A stretch of 9,759 bases of DNA from a bacterium (GTDB taxonomy: Bacteria; UBA9089; CG2-30-40-21), in the NCBI GenBank assembly GCA_030018795.1, contig JASEHA010000058.1, forward strand, positions 1 through 9,759, written 5' to 3'. The notes under the pieces were generated by a model. It made no database searches and had not been told where the DNA came from. It was given only the letters and a program-made list of their open reading frames with translations. How positions within the stretch are numbered: the first letter of the stretch is position 1; each line of letters opens with the position of its first letter. This document shows, piece after piece, positions 1-7,316 of the stretch. The position numbers were made by a program, and so were the translations under genes.

Positions 1-91
1 CCAAGATAGAATCTTAGGCTATATCTACCCTATTTACTTGCCGATTTCAGGATAAATATTGGGAGGGGGATAAATTTGAGGAGGGAAAGGG

Positions 92-1024
92 ATGAATTAT
101 TATTCCCATCCTGTTAGACAATGGGGAAGTTCTCGTTCGTATCGGTCAAAGGCAAGGAAAAAACAATTTATTGGACGTGGCATATTAGTGGTAGTATTTA
201 TTTCTCTGGTTTTCCTGGGAGCCAATAAGGCCTGTATCCCACCAGAGGATGCTACTGCAAGGTATAAGAAGAATCTGGAAAATGATCCAACAAGTGTAGA
301 GGCATACCTTGCCCTTGGTAAATCGTTTACCTCTAAGGCAATTGCGAGTGAATACCCTGAAGAAAAGGGAAAGTTTTTTCAAGAAGCGATTGGTTTTTTC
401 CAGAGAGCAATCATCATCGATAAGGATAAGAAGCTAACCCCTGAGACTCATTATCAATTGGGTCTGACCTATTTTAAGATGAGTAGGTTAACCCCGGAAA
501 AGGCATGCTACCGTGAGGCTAAGGAAGAGTTTGAGACAGCTATTAATGAAGGGTTTAAGCATTCGGATATTCATCTGTATCTGGGTCATCTTTACTTTAG
601 AAAGAATGCCTTTGATAATGCCATAGAGGAGTATAAAAAAGCAAGAGGGCTTAATCCCAATGATATCTCTGCCTGGTATAACCTCGGCTGGACATATAAG
701 ATAAAAGGACTTTATCATGAATCGATAAATGCCTTCCATGAGGTATTAAGCGTCAGAGGATTGGACGATGAGTTTAAGATAAAGATATACTCTATTCTGG
801 GAGAAATATATTCTCTTAAAGATGAGCTGGACTATGCCAGCAATGAATATAAGAAGATATTGAAGTTGGACCGCAATTCTGTGGAAACACATTATCAGCT
901 TGGTTGTATTTACAAGAAACAGGGGAATTTAAGGGATGCGGAAAAGGAATGGAGAAGGGTATTAAGGCTTTCACCAAATCATGTAGAAGCAAGAAATGAG
1001 TTGACACGATTGAATAAAAGTTAG
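92..1024 (+). CDS. Membrane-anchored tetratricopeptide-repeat (TPR) protein
   Basis: A 310-residue protein with a short basic N-terminus (residues 1-27, rich in R and K), one hydrophobic membrane segment at about residues 28-44, and a TPR solenoid filling the rest. The basic side before the membrane segment predicts N-in topology with the TPRs outside the cytoplasm. Clear TPR units are at about 157-190, 191-225, 228-261 and 264-297, with the usual W/Y-LG-Y and A-Y/F pattern and ends such as LNPN, LDRN and LSPN. Earlier, less regular units lie at about 53-150. The ATG is preceded by AGGAGGG six bases upstream. TPRs bind other proteins, so a scaffold or assembly role is likely. The gene lies just before mreB, which hints at a cell-envelope or elongasome role, but a perfect hairpin separates the two and cotranscription is not shown. 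No catalytic domain is visible and the exact function is unknown. Confidence 0.88.
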   Translation: MNYYSHPVRQWGSSRSYRSKARKKQFIGRGILVVVFISLVFLGANKACIPPEDATARYKKNLENDPTSVEAYLALGKSFTSKAIASEYPEEKGKFFQEAIGFFQRAIIIDKDKKLTPETHYQLGLTYFKMSRLTPEKACYREAKEEFETAINEGFKHSDIHLYLGHLYFRKNAFDNAIEEYKKARGLNPNDISAWYNLGWTYKIKGLYHESINAFHEVLSVRGLDDEFKIKIYSILGEIYSLKDELDYASNEYKKILKLDRNSVETHYQLGCIYKKQGNLRDAEKEWRRVLRLSPNHVEARNELTRLNKS

Positions 1025-1026
1025 CA

Positions 1027-1048
1027 GGGAACGGTCATAACCGTTCCC
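1027..1048 (+). terminator. Perfect 9-bp hairpin after the TPR gene
   Basis: GGGAACGGT and ACCGTTCCC pair perfectly around the 4-base loop CATA, starting three bases after the TPR stop codon. The following bases are C-rich with only a short TTTT at 1064-1067, so this is not a classical intrinsic terminator. It could be a weak terminator, a 3'-end stabiliser or an attenuating structure between the TPR gene and mreB. The stem itself is certain; the function is inferred. Confidence 0.4.
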
Positions 1049-1111
1049 CTACCCCTTGAACCCTTTTGACTGCTAAATGCTTACGAATTAATTGCAAGGA
1101 GGAGAAAAATA

Positions 1112-2185
1112 ATGTTATTTGGTTCTATCATTGGTCTTTTTTCAAACGATATTGGGATTGATCTGGGAACAGCTAATACCCTTGTTCATGTGAGGAGTGA
1201 GGGGATTGTTTTGAGTGAACCGTCAGTAGTGGCTATCCAGAAGGATACCAGGGCGGTACTGGCTGTTGGAGAGGAAGCCAAAAGGATGCTTGGTAGAACA
1301 CCAGGGGATATTGTGGCTATCAGACCACTCAAGGATGGGGTTATTGCTGATTTTGAGATTACAGAACGGATGATCAGGCATTTTATTACCAAGGTACATA
1401 ATCGAAAGGCATTGGTCAGACCACGAATTGTTATTGGTGTTCCCTCAGGGATTACAGAGGTGGAAAGAAGGGCAGTTCGAGAGGCAGCTGAACAAGCTGG
1501 TGCCAGAGAGGTCTATCTTATTGAAGAACCAATGGCCGCAGCAATTGGAGCAAGCATCTCTGTTCATGAACCAGCTGGAAACTTAATCATTGATGTTGGT
1601 GGTGGAACAACAGAGGTAGCTGTTATCTCACTGGGTGGTCTGGTTGTGAGTAAATCTATCAGAATTGCCGGTAATGAGATGGATGAAGCGATTGTCCAGT
1701 ATATAAAGAAAACACATAGCCTCTTAATCGGAGAACGAACCGCTGAAGAGGTAAAGATTAAAATAGGTTCAGCCTATCCACTCCCTGAAGAACAGTATAT
1801 GGAGGTTAAGGGACGTGATACCATGACCGGATTGCCAAGAACATTAAAGGTTACAACCGAAGAGATTCGTGAAGCATTGAAAGAGCCGGTTAGCTTTATT
1901 GTTGAAATTGTTAAAACTGCATTAGAAGAAACACCACCTGAATTGGCTTCAGATATTGTTGACAGGGGCATTGTTATGGCTGGCGGCGGGGCATTATTGA
2001 GAGAATTAGACAGGCTTATCTCCCAAGAAACAAGACTTCCTGTAGTTATAGCAGATGATCCACTTAGATGTGTAGTCATTGGGACTGGAAAGTATTTAGA
2101 TGAATTGAAACATTTCCAGATGGCTCGGAAACGGGGAGGATATAATTGGTCAGGTTCTTTTGGAAACATGGGAGAGAAAATATAA
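1112..2185 (+). CDS. mreB: Rod shape-determining protein MreB (bacterial actin)
   Basis: MreB is the actin-like ATPase that forms membrane-bound filaments and directs the peptidoglycan elongation machinery. The 357-residue protein shows the family's nucleotide-binding elements: phosphate-1 at about residues 13-25 (DIGIDLGTANTLV), the GVPSGITEVERRA segment at 109-121, phosphate-2 at about 160-176 (IDVGGGTTEVAVIS), and the adenosine motif at about 285-298 (GIVMAGGGALLREL). The start MLFGSIIGLF is hydrophobic, in keeping with direct membrane binding. The ATG follows AGGAGG at 1097-1102. The C-terminus is longer than in typical MreB (about 335-347 residues): after the usual IGTGKYLDEL it adds a Lys/Arg/Gly-rich tail, whose last 13 codons are also read as the start of mreC in another frame. 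It is the first gene of an overlapping mreBCD cluster. Family assignment is secure. Confidence 0.98.
   Translation: MLFGSIIGLFSNDIGIDLGTANTLVHVRSEGIVLSEPSVVAIQKDTRAVLAVGEEAKRMLGRTPGDIVAIRPLKDGVIADFEITERMIRHFITKVHNRKALVRPRIVIGVPSGITEVERRAVREAAEQAGAREVYLIEEPMAAAIGASISVHEPAGNLIIDVGGGTTEVAVISLGGLVVSKSIRIAGNEMDEAIVQYIKKTHSLLIGERTAEEVKIKIGSAYPLPEEQYMEVKGRDTMTGLPRTLKVTTEEIREALKEPVSFIVEIVKTALEETPPELASDIVDRGIVMAGGGALLRELDRLISQETRLPVVIADDPLRCVVIGTGKYLDELKHFQMARKRGGYNWSGSFGNMGEKI
2133..2148 (+). promoter_or_regulatory. Ribosome binding site and TTG start of mreC inside mreB
   Basis: GGGGAGGA at 2133-2140 stands five bases before a TTG at 2146-2148, an ideal Shine-Dalgarno distance. It lies inside the last codons of mreB. 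This site, together with the N-terminal membrane segment that follows, supports TTG as the mreC start; the next in-frame ATG would fall within that segment. Confidence 0.7.
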
Positions 2186-3087
2186 TCATTCTTTTGTTGT
2201 TCATTTCTATTGCCTTGATGGTTACCCATACCTCTTTTTCTGTCAGTTGCCTGAAAAATGGTATTGCTAATGTCTTGCTTCCATTCCAGATGTTTGCAAG
2301 TCAGGTAAAATTTTCTGCAAAAGATTTTTTTCTTAGCATTCAAGAACTCAGGGATGTAAAATTAGAGAATAAACGACTAAGAGATGCTATTCGCACAGTC
2401 AATGCAGAAAAACAAAAATACCATGAAGCCCTCCATGAGAATCAGCGATTAAAAAGTTTATTGAATTATAAAGAGCAGCTTCCTTATAAAAGTATTGTCG
2501 CTCGTGTTATATCCTATGACCCGAGTAATTGGGAAAATACTATCATGATTGATAAAGGGAAAAAGGATGGCATCTATCGACTGGCTCCTGTAATCGCTTA
2601 TCAGAATGGAAGGGAAGGGCTTGTCGGAAGGGTATTGGATGTAAATGCTAACTCCTCATCAATACTCTTGCTTTATGACCAGAATAGTATGATTGGCGGC
2701 AAGGTATTGCGAACTCAGTATAAAGGGATTATAGAGGGGGATAACCATCGCTATTGCAATCTTAAATACCTTCCTTATGATGCTGATGTCAAGAAAAAGG
2801 ATATCATTATTACCTCAGGGGATGGAGGTATCTTTCCTAATGGGCTGTTTGTAGGATTTGTGGTTAATGTTGGCAGTAAGGAAAGGGGCTTGTTTCGAGA
2901 TGTGACTATTTTGCCATTTGTTAAGTTTTCAAAGCTCGAAGAGGTTATGGTTATTATTAATAAAGGTATTACTGCTGTGCCCAAAAAGGCTGTGGAGATA
3001 AAAAATCAGCCTGCAAGCATTATTATTCCAGAAACAGAAACAGCAACGGCAACAATAGTGACAATCACGACTGATGGTGGGGATTAA
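2146..3087 (+). CDS. mreC: Rod shape-determining protein MreC
   Basis: MreC is a bitopic scaffold of the elongasome that links MreB to PBP2 in the periplasm and activates it. The 313-residue protein has a cytoplasmic start, a membrane segment at about residues 12-28, a coiled coil at about 62-110 (ELRDVKLENKRLRD onward), and the paired beta domain at about 113-272 with family-typical segments such as ARVISYDPSNWENTIMIDKGKKDGI, REGLVGRVLDV and ITSGDGGIFPNGLFVGFV. The length is close to the usual range. The start is a TTG supported by a strong ribosome binding site, giving a 40-bp overlap with mreB and implying translational coupling. The last 30 or so residues after the core are Thr-rich (TATATIVTITT) and probably disordered. 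The end overlaps the longest possible mreD frame by 14 bp. Confidence 0.95.
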   Translation: MVRFFWKHGRENIIILLLFISIALMVTHTSFSVSCLKNGIANVLLPFQMFASQVKFSAKDFFLSIQELRDVKLENKRLRDAIRTVNAEKQKYHEALHENQRLKSLLNYKEQLPYKSIVARVISYDPSNWENTIMIDKGKKDGIYRLAPVIAYQNGREGLVGRVLDVNANSSSILLLYDQNSMIGGKVLRTQYKGIIEGDNHRYCNLKYLPYDADVKKKDIIITSGDGGIFPNGLFVGFVVNVGSKERGLFRDVTILPFVKFSKLEEVMVIINKGITAVPKKAVEIKNQPASIIIPETETATATIVTITTDGGD

Positions 3088-3094
3088 AAATATG
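3076..3094 (+). promoter_or_regulatory. Ribosome binding site favouring the inner ATG of mreD
   Basis: GGTGGGGA at 3076-3083 is a plausible Shine-Dalgarno sequence eight bases before ATG at 3092. The upstream in-frame ATG at 3074 has no purine-rich site before it. This favours 3092 as the mreD start, four bases after the mreC stop codon at 3085-3087. Confidence 0.5.
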
Positions 3095-3565
3095 TATTGG
3101 ATAATCTGGATAGGAACCATACTTTTATGTCTGGTGTTACAGACAACAATATTTGGTAATTTTCTGAATATTGGATGGGTAAAACCTGACCTTCTCCTTA
3201 TTGTCATCGTCTTTTTTGCCTTCAGAAGGGAACAGCTTCAAAGCGGAATCTTTGGCTTTATCTGCGGTATTGCTGAGGATAGTCTATCTGGTGGCATGTT
3301 AGGGATGAATGCCTTTGCCAAGACTATAGTAGGCATAGCTACCGCTATTATCAAACAGACCTATGCAGAGAAATTTATCTCTATCATGCTTTCCCTCTTT
3401 TTATTTACCATTATTCACGAGATTTTGATACTTATTCTTAAATCCATTTTTGCATCCATTGCCCCTGACCTTTTGTTTATAGCCCAAACCATTCTTATTG
3501 AATCCATTTATAACATGGTATTGGGAGGGATATTATTCTTGCTATTCAATAAGATGAATCGATAG
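3092..3565 (+). CDS. mreD: Rod shape-determining protein MreD
   Basis: MreD is the small polytopic membrane subunit of the MreBCD complex. The chosen start gives 157 residues, the normal size; an alternative in-frame ATG at 3074 would add six. Nearly the whole protein is hydrophobic, with about five to six membrane segments (for example residues 2-20, 33-46, 97-118 and 138-153). The family signature is the VKPDLLLIVIVFFAFRRE stretch after the first membrane segment, followed by GIFGFICGIAEDSLSGG. It comes directly after mreC, as in most bacteria, and is likely translated in a coupled way. Sequence conservation in this family is low, so position and topology contribute to the call. Confidence 0.93.
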   Translation: MYWIIWIGTILLCLVLQTTIFGNFLNIGWVKPDLLLIVIVFFAFRREQLQSGIFGFICGIAEDSLSGGMLGMNAFAKTIVGIATAIIKQTYAEKFISIMLSLFLFTIIHEILILILKSIFASIAPDLLFIAQTILIESIYNMVLGGILFLLFNKMNR

Positions 3566-3605
3566 AATGACGCGATTGACTGCTGTCCGTGTGTAGTGCG
3601 GGGAA

Positions 3606-3626
3606 TGCAGGTAAATGGTAAACGGT
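3606..3626 (+). repeat. Three heptamer units (TGCAGGT AAATGGT AAACGGT)
   Basis: Three successive 7-base words ending in GGT. The second is identical to units in the longer array at 3804-3853 before mrdA, which suggests one repeat family on both sides of this gap. The array is short, so chance similarity cannot be ruled out for this copy alone. Confidence 0.4.
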
Positions 3627-3655
3627 AATGTTGCCCATGGTGTGGTGCGAGAGCG

Positions 3656-3722
3656 GATGCAGAGTGCAGGACATTGGTAGGACAAGCGTCTTCGATTGTC
3701 CTACCTTTGATGCAGAGTACAG
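3656..3722 (+). repeat. 14-bp direct repeats flanking a perfect 10-bp hairpin
   Basis: GATGCAGAGTGCAG (3656-3669) and GATGCAGAGTACAG (3709-3722) differ at one base. Between them GGTAGGACAA (3676-3685) and TTGTCCTACC (3696-3705) pair perfectly around a 10-base loop, followed by only three T. The arrangement resembles a tiny inverted-repeat insertion with a duplicated target, or a structured RNA between two operon halves. The sequence symmetry is certain; the function is unknown. It could also act as a weak terminator after mreD. Confidence 0.55.
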
Positions 3723-3803
3723 ACAGCACAGTGAGCGGTGCTGGAATGGATGTGCGGCGCGGGAATAGTAATGTGATGCGAAAATGATGCACAAAGAGCA
3801 AGC

Positions 3804-3853
3804 AAATGGTAAGTAGTAAATGGTGACTGGTGCACTAATGACTGATAAGAGGT
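3804..3853 (+). repeat. Degenerate heptamer array upstream of mrdA
   Basis: The stretch reads as 7-base words: AAATGGT, AAGTAGT, AAATGGT, GACTGGT, an 8-base variant, GACTGAT and AAGAGGT. The last word also supplies the AAGAGG ribosome binding site of mrdA. Short intergenic heptamer arrays are known in other bacteria, such as the STRR sequences of heterocystous cyanobacteria; no kinship with those is claimed here. Confidence 0.5.
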
Positions 3854-3859
3854 AAGATT

Positions 3860-5782
3860 ATGCTACAGCAACAGCAATCTGAGATGGAAGTAAGTTTTCT
3901 TAAACAACGATTAATAGCCATTACAATGATGGTTCTGATACTGTTTGGTATCTTAATGCTTAGAATTGGCTATCTCCAGATAATAAAAGGTGGACATTTT
4001 CGTAATATTTCAGAAAACAATCGAATAAGATTAATCCCGATAACTGCATCCAGAGGGATGATTTTTGATCGAAATGGGGAAATATTAGCCATAGATGAGC
4101 CTTCCTTTGATATCTCTATTATTCAGTTGGGATTATCTAAGGGTGATATTGAGCAATCTCTGTTAAACTTGAGTAAATTGTTGGATATTGATATAGAAAA
4201 GGCAAAAAATGATATTAAAAAGAAACATAACAGACCGTTTGAACCAGCAGTGATTGTCTCTGATGTGGACAGGATTACCCTGGCAAAGATAGCAGAAAGA
4301 ACACCTGATTTGCCTGGCATCATTATTCAGGTGACACCAAAACGTAATTATTTTCATGGGGAATTATGTGCTCATGTGTTAGGCTATCTTGGAGAGATCA
4401 ATCAGCAGGAGCTAAAGGCACGAAGGAATTATAAGAGCGGTGAATGGCTTGGAAAGTCAGGGATTGAGAGCGTGTATGACAGTTATCTTAAGGGTGTAAA
4501 CGGAGGAAAACAAATAGAGGTAGATGTTCGAGGCAGGCAATTACAGGTGCTGGGTATGAAAGAGCCTGTGCCAGGCAATAATCTCTTCTTAAGTATTGAT
4601 CTAAAGATGCAGCAAATAGCCTATGATGCCCTTGAGAATAATTGCGGGGCTGTAGTGGTTATAAATCCACAGAATGGAGAGCTGTTAGCGTGTGTTAGCA
4701 AGCCAGGTTTTGATGCCAATATGTTTTTGCATCGGATGAGCAGCAGTCAGGCAGCCACCTTATTTACTGACCCAAGACATCCACTCCTGAATCGAGCTAT
4801 TCAGGCTCAATATTCACCAGGATCAGTTTTCAAGATAGTTGTAGCTACCGCTGCTCTGGAGAATAATGTTATCTGTCCTGAAGATACAATTGAGTGCAGC
4901 GGAACATATGAAATAGGCAAACAAAAGTTTAGCTGCTTTCAAAAGGAACGGCATGGGATTATAGGATTTATAAATGCTGTAACCATGTCATGCAATGTCT
5001 ATTTTTACCAGCTTGGTTATAAGCTTGGTGTAAGCCGAATAAACGAGTTTGCTAAAAAGTTTGGTTTTGGAAAGCCAACAGGGATTGACCTGCCAAGTGA
5101 AAAAACAGGACTCATCCCAACACCTGCATGGAAGAAAAAGGTATTTGAAACAGATTGGTATACAGGGGATACCATTAATCTAAGTATTGGTCAGGGGTAT
5201 GTCTTAGTTACACCCATTCAGATGGCTAATCTGCTGTCTATTGTCGCTAATGGCGGACAGGTATACCGGCCGCACTTAGTCACAAAGATGATTAATCCAT
5301 CTGGAAAGGTCATAAATTCCAACCCTGATATTCTGGATATTGTTCCTATCTCATCCAGAACTAAGGATGTCTTACATGCCGCACTTGAGAACGCTGTCTT
5401 GCGAGGTACTGGACAAAAGGCAATGATCTGGGATATGAGGGTTGCAGGGAAAACAGGTACGGCTCAGAATCCACAGGGTGATGACCATGCATGGTTTGTT
5501 TGTTTCGCTCCGGTTAATGACCCAAAGGTAGCTATCGCTGTTATTGTTGAACATGGCGGAAAGGGTGGAGCAATATCAGCACCTATTGCCAGGAAGATTC
5601 TCCAATATGTAAAGACCTCCTCTATGAGAGGAAAACAACCCGTGAACCTGTTGCAAACAACTGAAACACAGACAGAGCCAGAGGTACCGCAAGATATAAC
5701 ACATGGAACAGCTTCAGATGTGCAGCAAACAGAGCAAAATTCTGGCAAAGAGGAGACAGGTAGGGATGAGAGAGGTGAGTAA
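3860..5782 (+). CDS. mrdA: Penicillin-binding protein 2 (elongasome D,D-transpeptidase)
   Basis: PBP2 crosslinks new peptidoglycan during side-wall growth and forms the synthase pair with RodA. The 640-residue protein has a membrane anchor at about residues 17-41, the class B dimerisation/pedestal region at about 60-240 (including SRGMIFDRNGEILA and GKSGIESVYDSYLKG), and the transpeptidase domain at about 260-586. The active-site motifs are intact: S322-V-F-K325 (nucleophile Ser322), S377-C-N379 and K531-T-G533. Cys346, Cys359, His365 and Cys378 sit in the region where E. coli PBP2 binds zinc, so a metal site is plausible. After residue 587 a polar Gln/Thr/Glu-rich tail of about 50 residues looks disordered. 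The ATG at 3860 has AAGAGG seven bases upstream. The stop overlaps the rodA start (TAATG), indicating coupled translation. Confidence 0.97.
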   Translation: MLQQQQSEMEVSFLKQRLIAITMMVLILFGILMLRIGYLQIIKGGHFRNISENNRIRLIPITASRGMIFDRNGEILAIDEPSFDISIIQLGLSKGDIEQSLLNLSKLLDIDIEKAKNDIKKKHNRPFEPAVIVSDVDRITLAKIAERTPDLPGIIIQVTPKRNYFHGELCAHVLGYLGEINQQELKARRNYKSGEWLGKSGIESVYDSYLKGVNGGKQIEVDVRGRQLQVLGMKEPVPGNNLFLSIDLKMQQIAYDALENNCGAVVVINPQNGELLACVSKPGFDANMFLHRMSSSQAATLFTDPRHPLLNRAIQAQYSPGSVFKIVVATAALENNVICPEDTIECSGTYEIGKQKFSCFQKERHGIIGFINAVTMSCNVYFYQLGYKLGVSRINEFAKKFGFGKPTGIDLPSEKTGLIPTPAWKKKVFETDWYTGDTINLSIGQGYVLVTPIQMANLLSIVANGGQVYRPHLVTKMINPSGKVINSNPDILDIVPISSRTKDVLHAALENAVLRGTGQKAMIWDMRVAGKTGTAQNPQGDDHAWFVCFAPVNDPKVAIAVIVEHGGKGGAISAPIARKILQYVKTSSMRGKQPVNLLQTTETQTEPEVPQDITHGTASDVQQTEQNSGKEETGRDERGE

Positions 5783-7107
5783 TGCTTAACTATAACTTGC
5801 ATCGCGGGTTTGACTATATCATGTTTGGCTCTATCATTCTCATTGTTCTTATGGGAATTACCATGATATACAGTGGGACACATGCCATTGAGTGGGCTCA
5901 GAATATCTGGATAAGACAGACAGTATGGTTTGGGCTTGGACTGGCAGGAATGATTGCTGCCATTCTTTTTGATTATCAGCTCTTAGGAAAATATTCCCGG
6001 CTCATCTTTATTATTGCTATCGTTCTGTTAATCTGTGTCCTCTTTGGACCAAGTGTCAGGTCAGCAAAAAGCTGGTTTCTCTTAGGACCCATTTCATTTC
6101 AGCCGGCTGAGTTTGCAAAATTAGCCACAATAATTGTCCTGGCAGAATATCTCTCGACCAAAAGAGAGGGATTAAATACCCTCTATGATTTATTGCCAAC
6201 TATAGGTCTGGCAGGCTTACCCATCCTTCTCATCCTGATGCAGCCAGATCTGGGCACAACTCTGGTATTTTTACCCATATATCTGATGATGCTATATGTT
6301 ACCGGAATACGCACCATATATTTAGTCACCCTGACATCAACAGGTGTTCTTATAATCATTATTACCCTTTTTGTAAGCTGGGTAGAGATTCAACCAAAGA
6401 TTGCCAATATTGGCATTGTCTCATTTTTATACAAGATATTCGGGTCTTTTGAATATAGTATCATCTTCCTGATAGTTCTCCTGGCTGTCATAGTAGGGAT
6501 ATATTATGCGATAAAGATGTTTCATGATGCAGAGATAAAATTTACTAATTTTCTGCTCAGCTATATAATCATAGGCGTAAGCATGTTTTTTTCTCTGATA
6601 ATAGACAGTTTCTTAAAAGAATATCAGCGGAAAAGAATATTGGTGTTTATTGACCCTAATATTGATCCACTTGGAGCAGGGTATAATATTATTCAGTCAA
6701 AGATTGCCATAGGTTCAGGTAAACTCTTTGGCAAGGGATTATTAAACGGTACACAGAACCAATTAGGCTTTTTACCTGAACGGCAGACAGATTTTATCTT
6801 TTCCGTGCTTGGTGAAGAATTAGGGTTTATTGGTGCTATGGTTTTATTGTTCCTTTTTTGCGTTATCATCTATCGCGGGATAGCCATTGCCTTTTCTTCC
6901 AGGGATATGCTTGGCTGCTTACTTGCAGCAGGGATAATAAGCATGATTGCCGGGCAGATATTTATTAATATTGGTATTGCTACAGGGATTATGCCAGTTA
7001 CAGGCTTAACCCTTCCCTTAGTAAGTTATGGCGGCTCCTCCCTCTTCATTACCATGGTCTCTTTGGGAATCGTGCTTAATATTCGATTAAGAAGGTATTT
7101 AATGTAA
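5782..7107 (+). CDS. rodA: SEDS peptidoglycan glycosyltransferase RodA
   Basis: RodA polymerises lipid II into glycan strands together with PBP2. Family motifs are clear: SWFLLGPISFQPAEFAKLA at about 97-115, MQPDLGTTLVFLP at about 153-165, DPNIDPLGAGYNIIQSKIAIGSG at about 291-313, and LPLVSYGGSS at 411-420. The essential acidic residue of the family (Asp262 in E. coli) corresponds to Asp337 in PERQTDFIFSVLGEELG. At 441 residues it is about 70 longer than E. coli RodA. The surplus lies at about 190-275, between the PDLGTT region and the KEYQRKRILVFIDP loop, and contains two additional hydrophobic stretches (about 225-243 and 255-276), hence probably an extra pair of membrane segments. The start uses AGAGGTGAG at 5771-5779 and overlaps the mrdA stop by one base. 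FtsW or SpoVE are less likely given the mrdA neighbour. Confidence 0.96.
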   Translation: MLNYNLHRGFDYIMFGSIILIVLMGITMIYSGTHAIEWAQNIWIRQTVWFGLGLAGMIAAILFDYQLLGKYSRLIFIIAIVLLICVLFGPSVRSAKSWFLLGPISFQPAEFAKLATIIVLAEYLSTKREGLNTLYDLLPTIGLAGLPILLILMQPDLGTTLVFLPIYLMMLYVTGIRTIYLVTLTSTGVLIIIITLFVSWVEIQPKIANIGIVSFLYKIFGSFEYSIIFLIVLLAVIVGIYYAIKMFHDAEIKFTNFLLSYIIIGVSMFFSLIIDSFLKEYQRKRILVFIDPNIDPLGAGYNIIQSKIAIGSGKLFGKGLLNGTQNQLGFLPERQTDFIFSVLGEELGFIGAMVLLFLFCVIIYRGIAIAFSSRDMLGCLLAAGIISMIAGQIFINIGIATGIMPVTGLTLPLVSYGGSSLFITMVSLGIVLNIRLRRYLM

Positions 7108-7130
7108 ACTAAGTGAATAGTGAAAAAGGA

Positions 7131-7209
7131 GGCTGCTACTTGTTGATTCCGAATTGTTTTAAGGAAAGTGGCCTGAGGAAATTGTCGAGCAAGAGGGCGT
7201 GAAGGCGAG
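7131..7209 (+). repeat. Intergenic element, copy 1 (about 79 bp)
   Basis: The first 29 bases (7131-7159) are identical to 7317-7345. The rest matches copy 2 with scattered substitutions and one gap, including the shared words GAAATTGTCGAGCAAG-like at about 7178-7193 and GGCGTGAAGGCGAG at 7196-7209. It begins 23 bases after the rodA stop. There is no convincing coding frame and no strong internal hairpin. Which strand is functional is unknown. Confidence 0.8.
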
Positions 7210-7316
7210 GAAGTGGGATTCGATGGGAAACTGATTGCAACGTCTTTCATGCCTCTTATTGTGTACTACTTGATGCATTCAATTCGTAATGAAAGAGAGT
7301 AAGACATGATAAAAAA

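Larger units (their letters stand above)
3566..3859 (+). other. G-rich non-coding gap between mreD and mrdA with repeats and a hairpin
   Basis: This stretch of 294 bases interrupts an otherwise tightly packed elongasome cluster. I find no credible gene: the minus-strand open frames across it have low-complexity translations without family features or good start sites. The + strand is visibly richer in G than the flanking genes. It contains heptamer-type repeats at 3606-3626 and 3804-3853, two 14-bp direct repeats at 3656-3669 and 3709-3722, and between them a perfect 10-bp hairpin. A 7-bp inverted pair, TGCTGTC at 3581-3587 and GACAGCA at 3722-3728, may frame part of it. No clear -10/-35 pair is visible. 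It may separate mreBCD from mrdA-rodA transcriptionally, or be the remains of a small repeat insertion. Confidence 0.6.

Noticed and set aside
1066..1093. Possible mreB promoter, TTGACT at 1066-1071 with TTAATT 16 bases later
   Set aside because: The -10 match is poor, and the implied transcript start would fall within the mreB ribosome binding site.
1774..2343. A 189-codon open frame on the minus strand overlapping mreB and mreC
   Set aside because: It is antisense to two well-supported genes, its translation shows no domain, and it fits a shadow frame of conserved coding sequence.
3508..3801. Open frames on the minus strand across the mreD-mrdA gap (82-97 codons)
   Set aside because: They overlap the end of mreD or cross the hairpin and repeats, have no convincing ribosome binding site, and their translations show no recognisable domain.
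7177..7303. Short + strand open stretch between the two intergenic elements, ending in a Met/Tyr/Leu-rich peptide
   Set aside because: It starts inside a repeat copy, has no clear start codon with a ribosome binding site, and matches no family I recognise. Chance is the simplest explanation.
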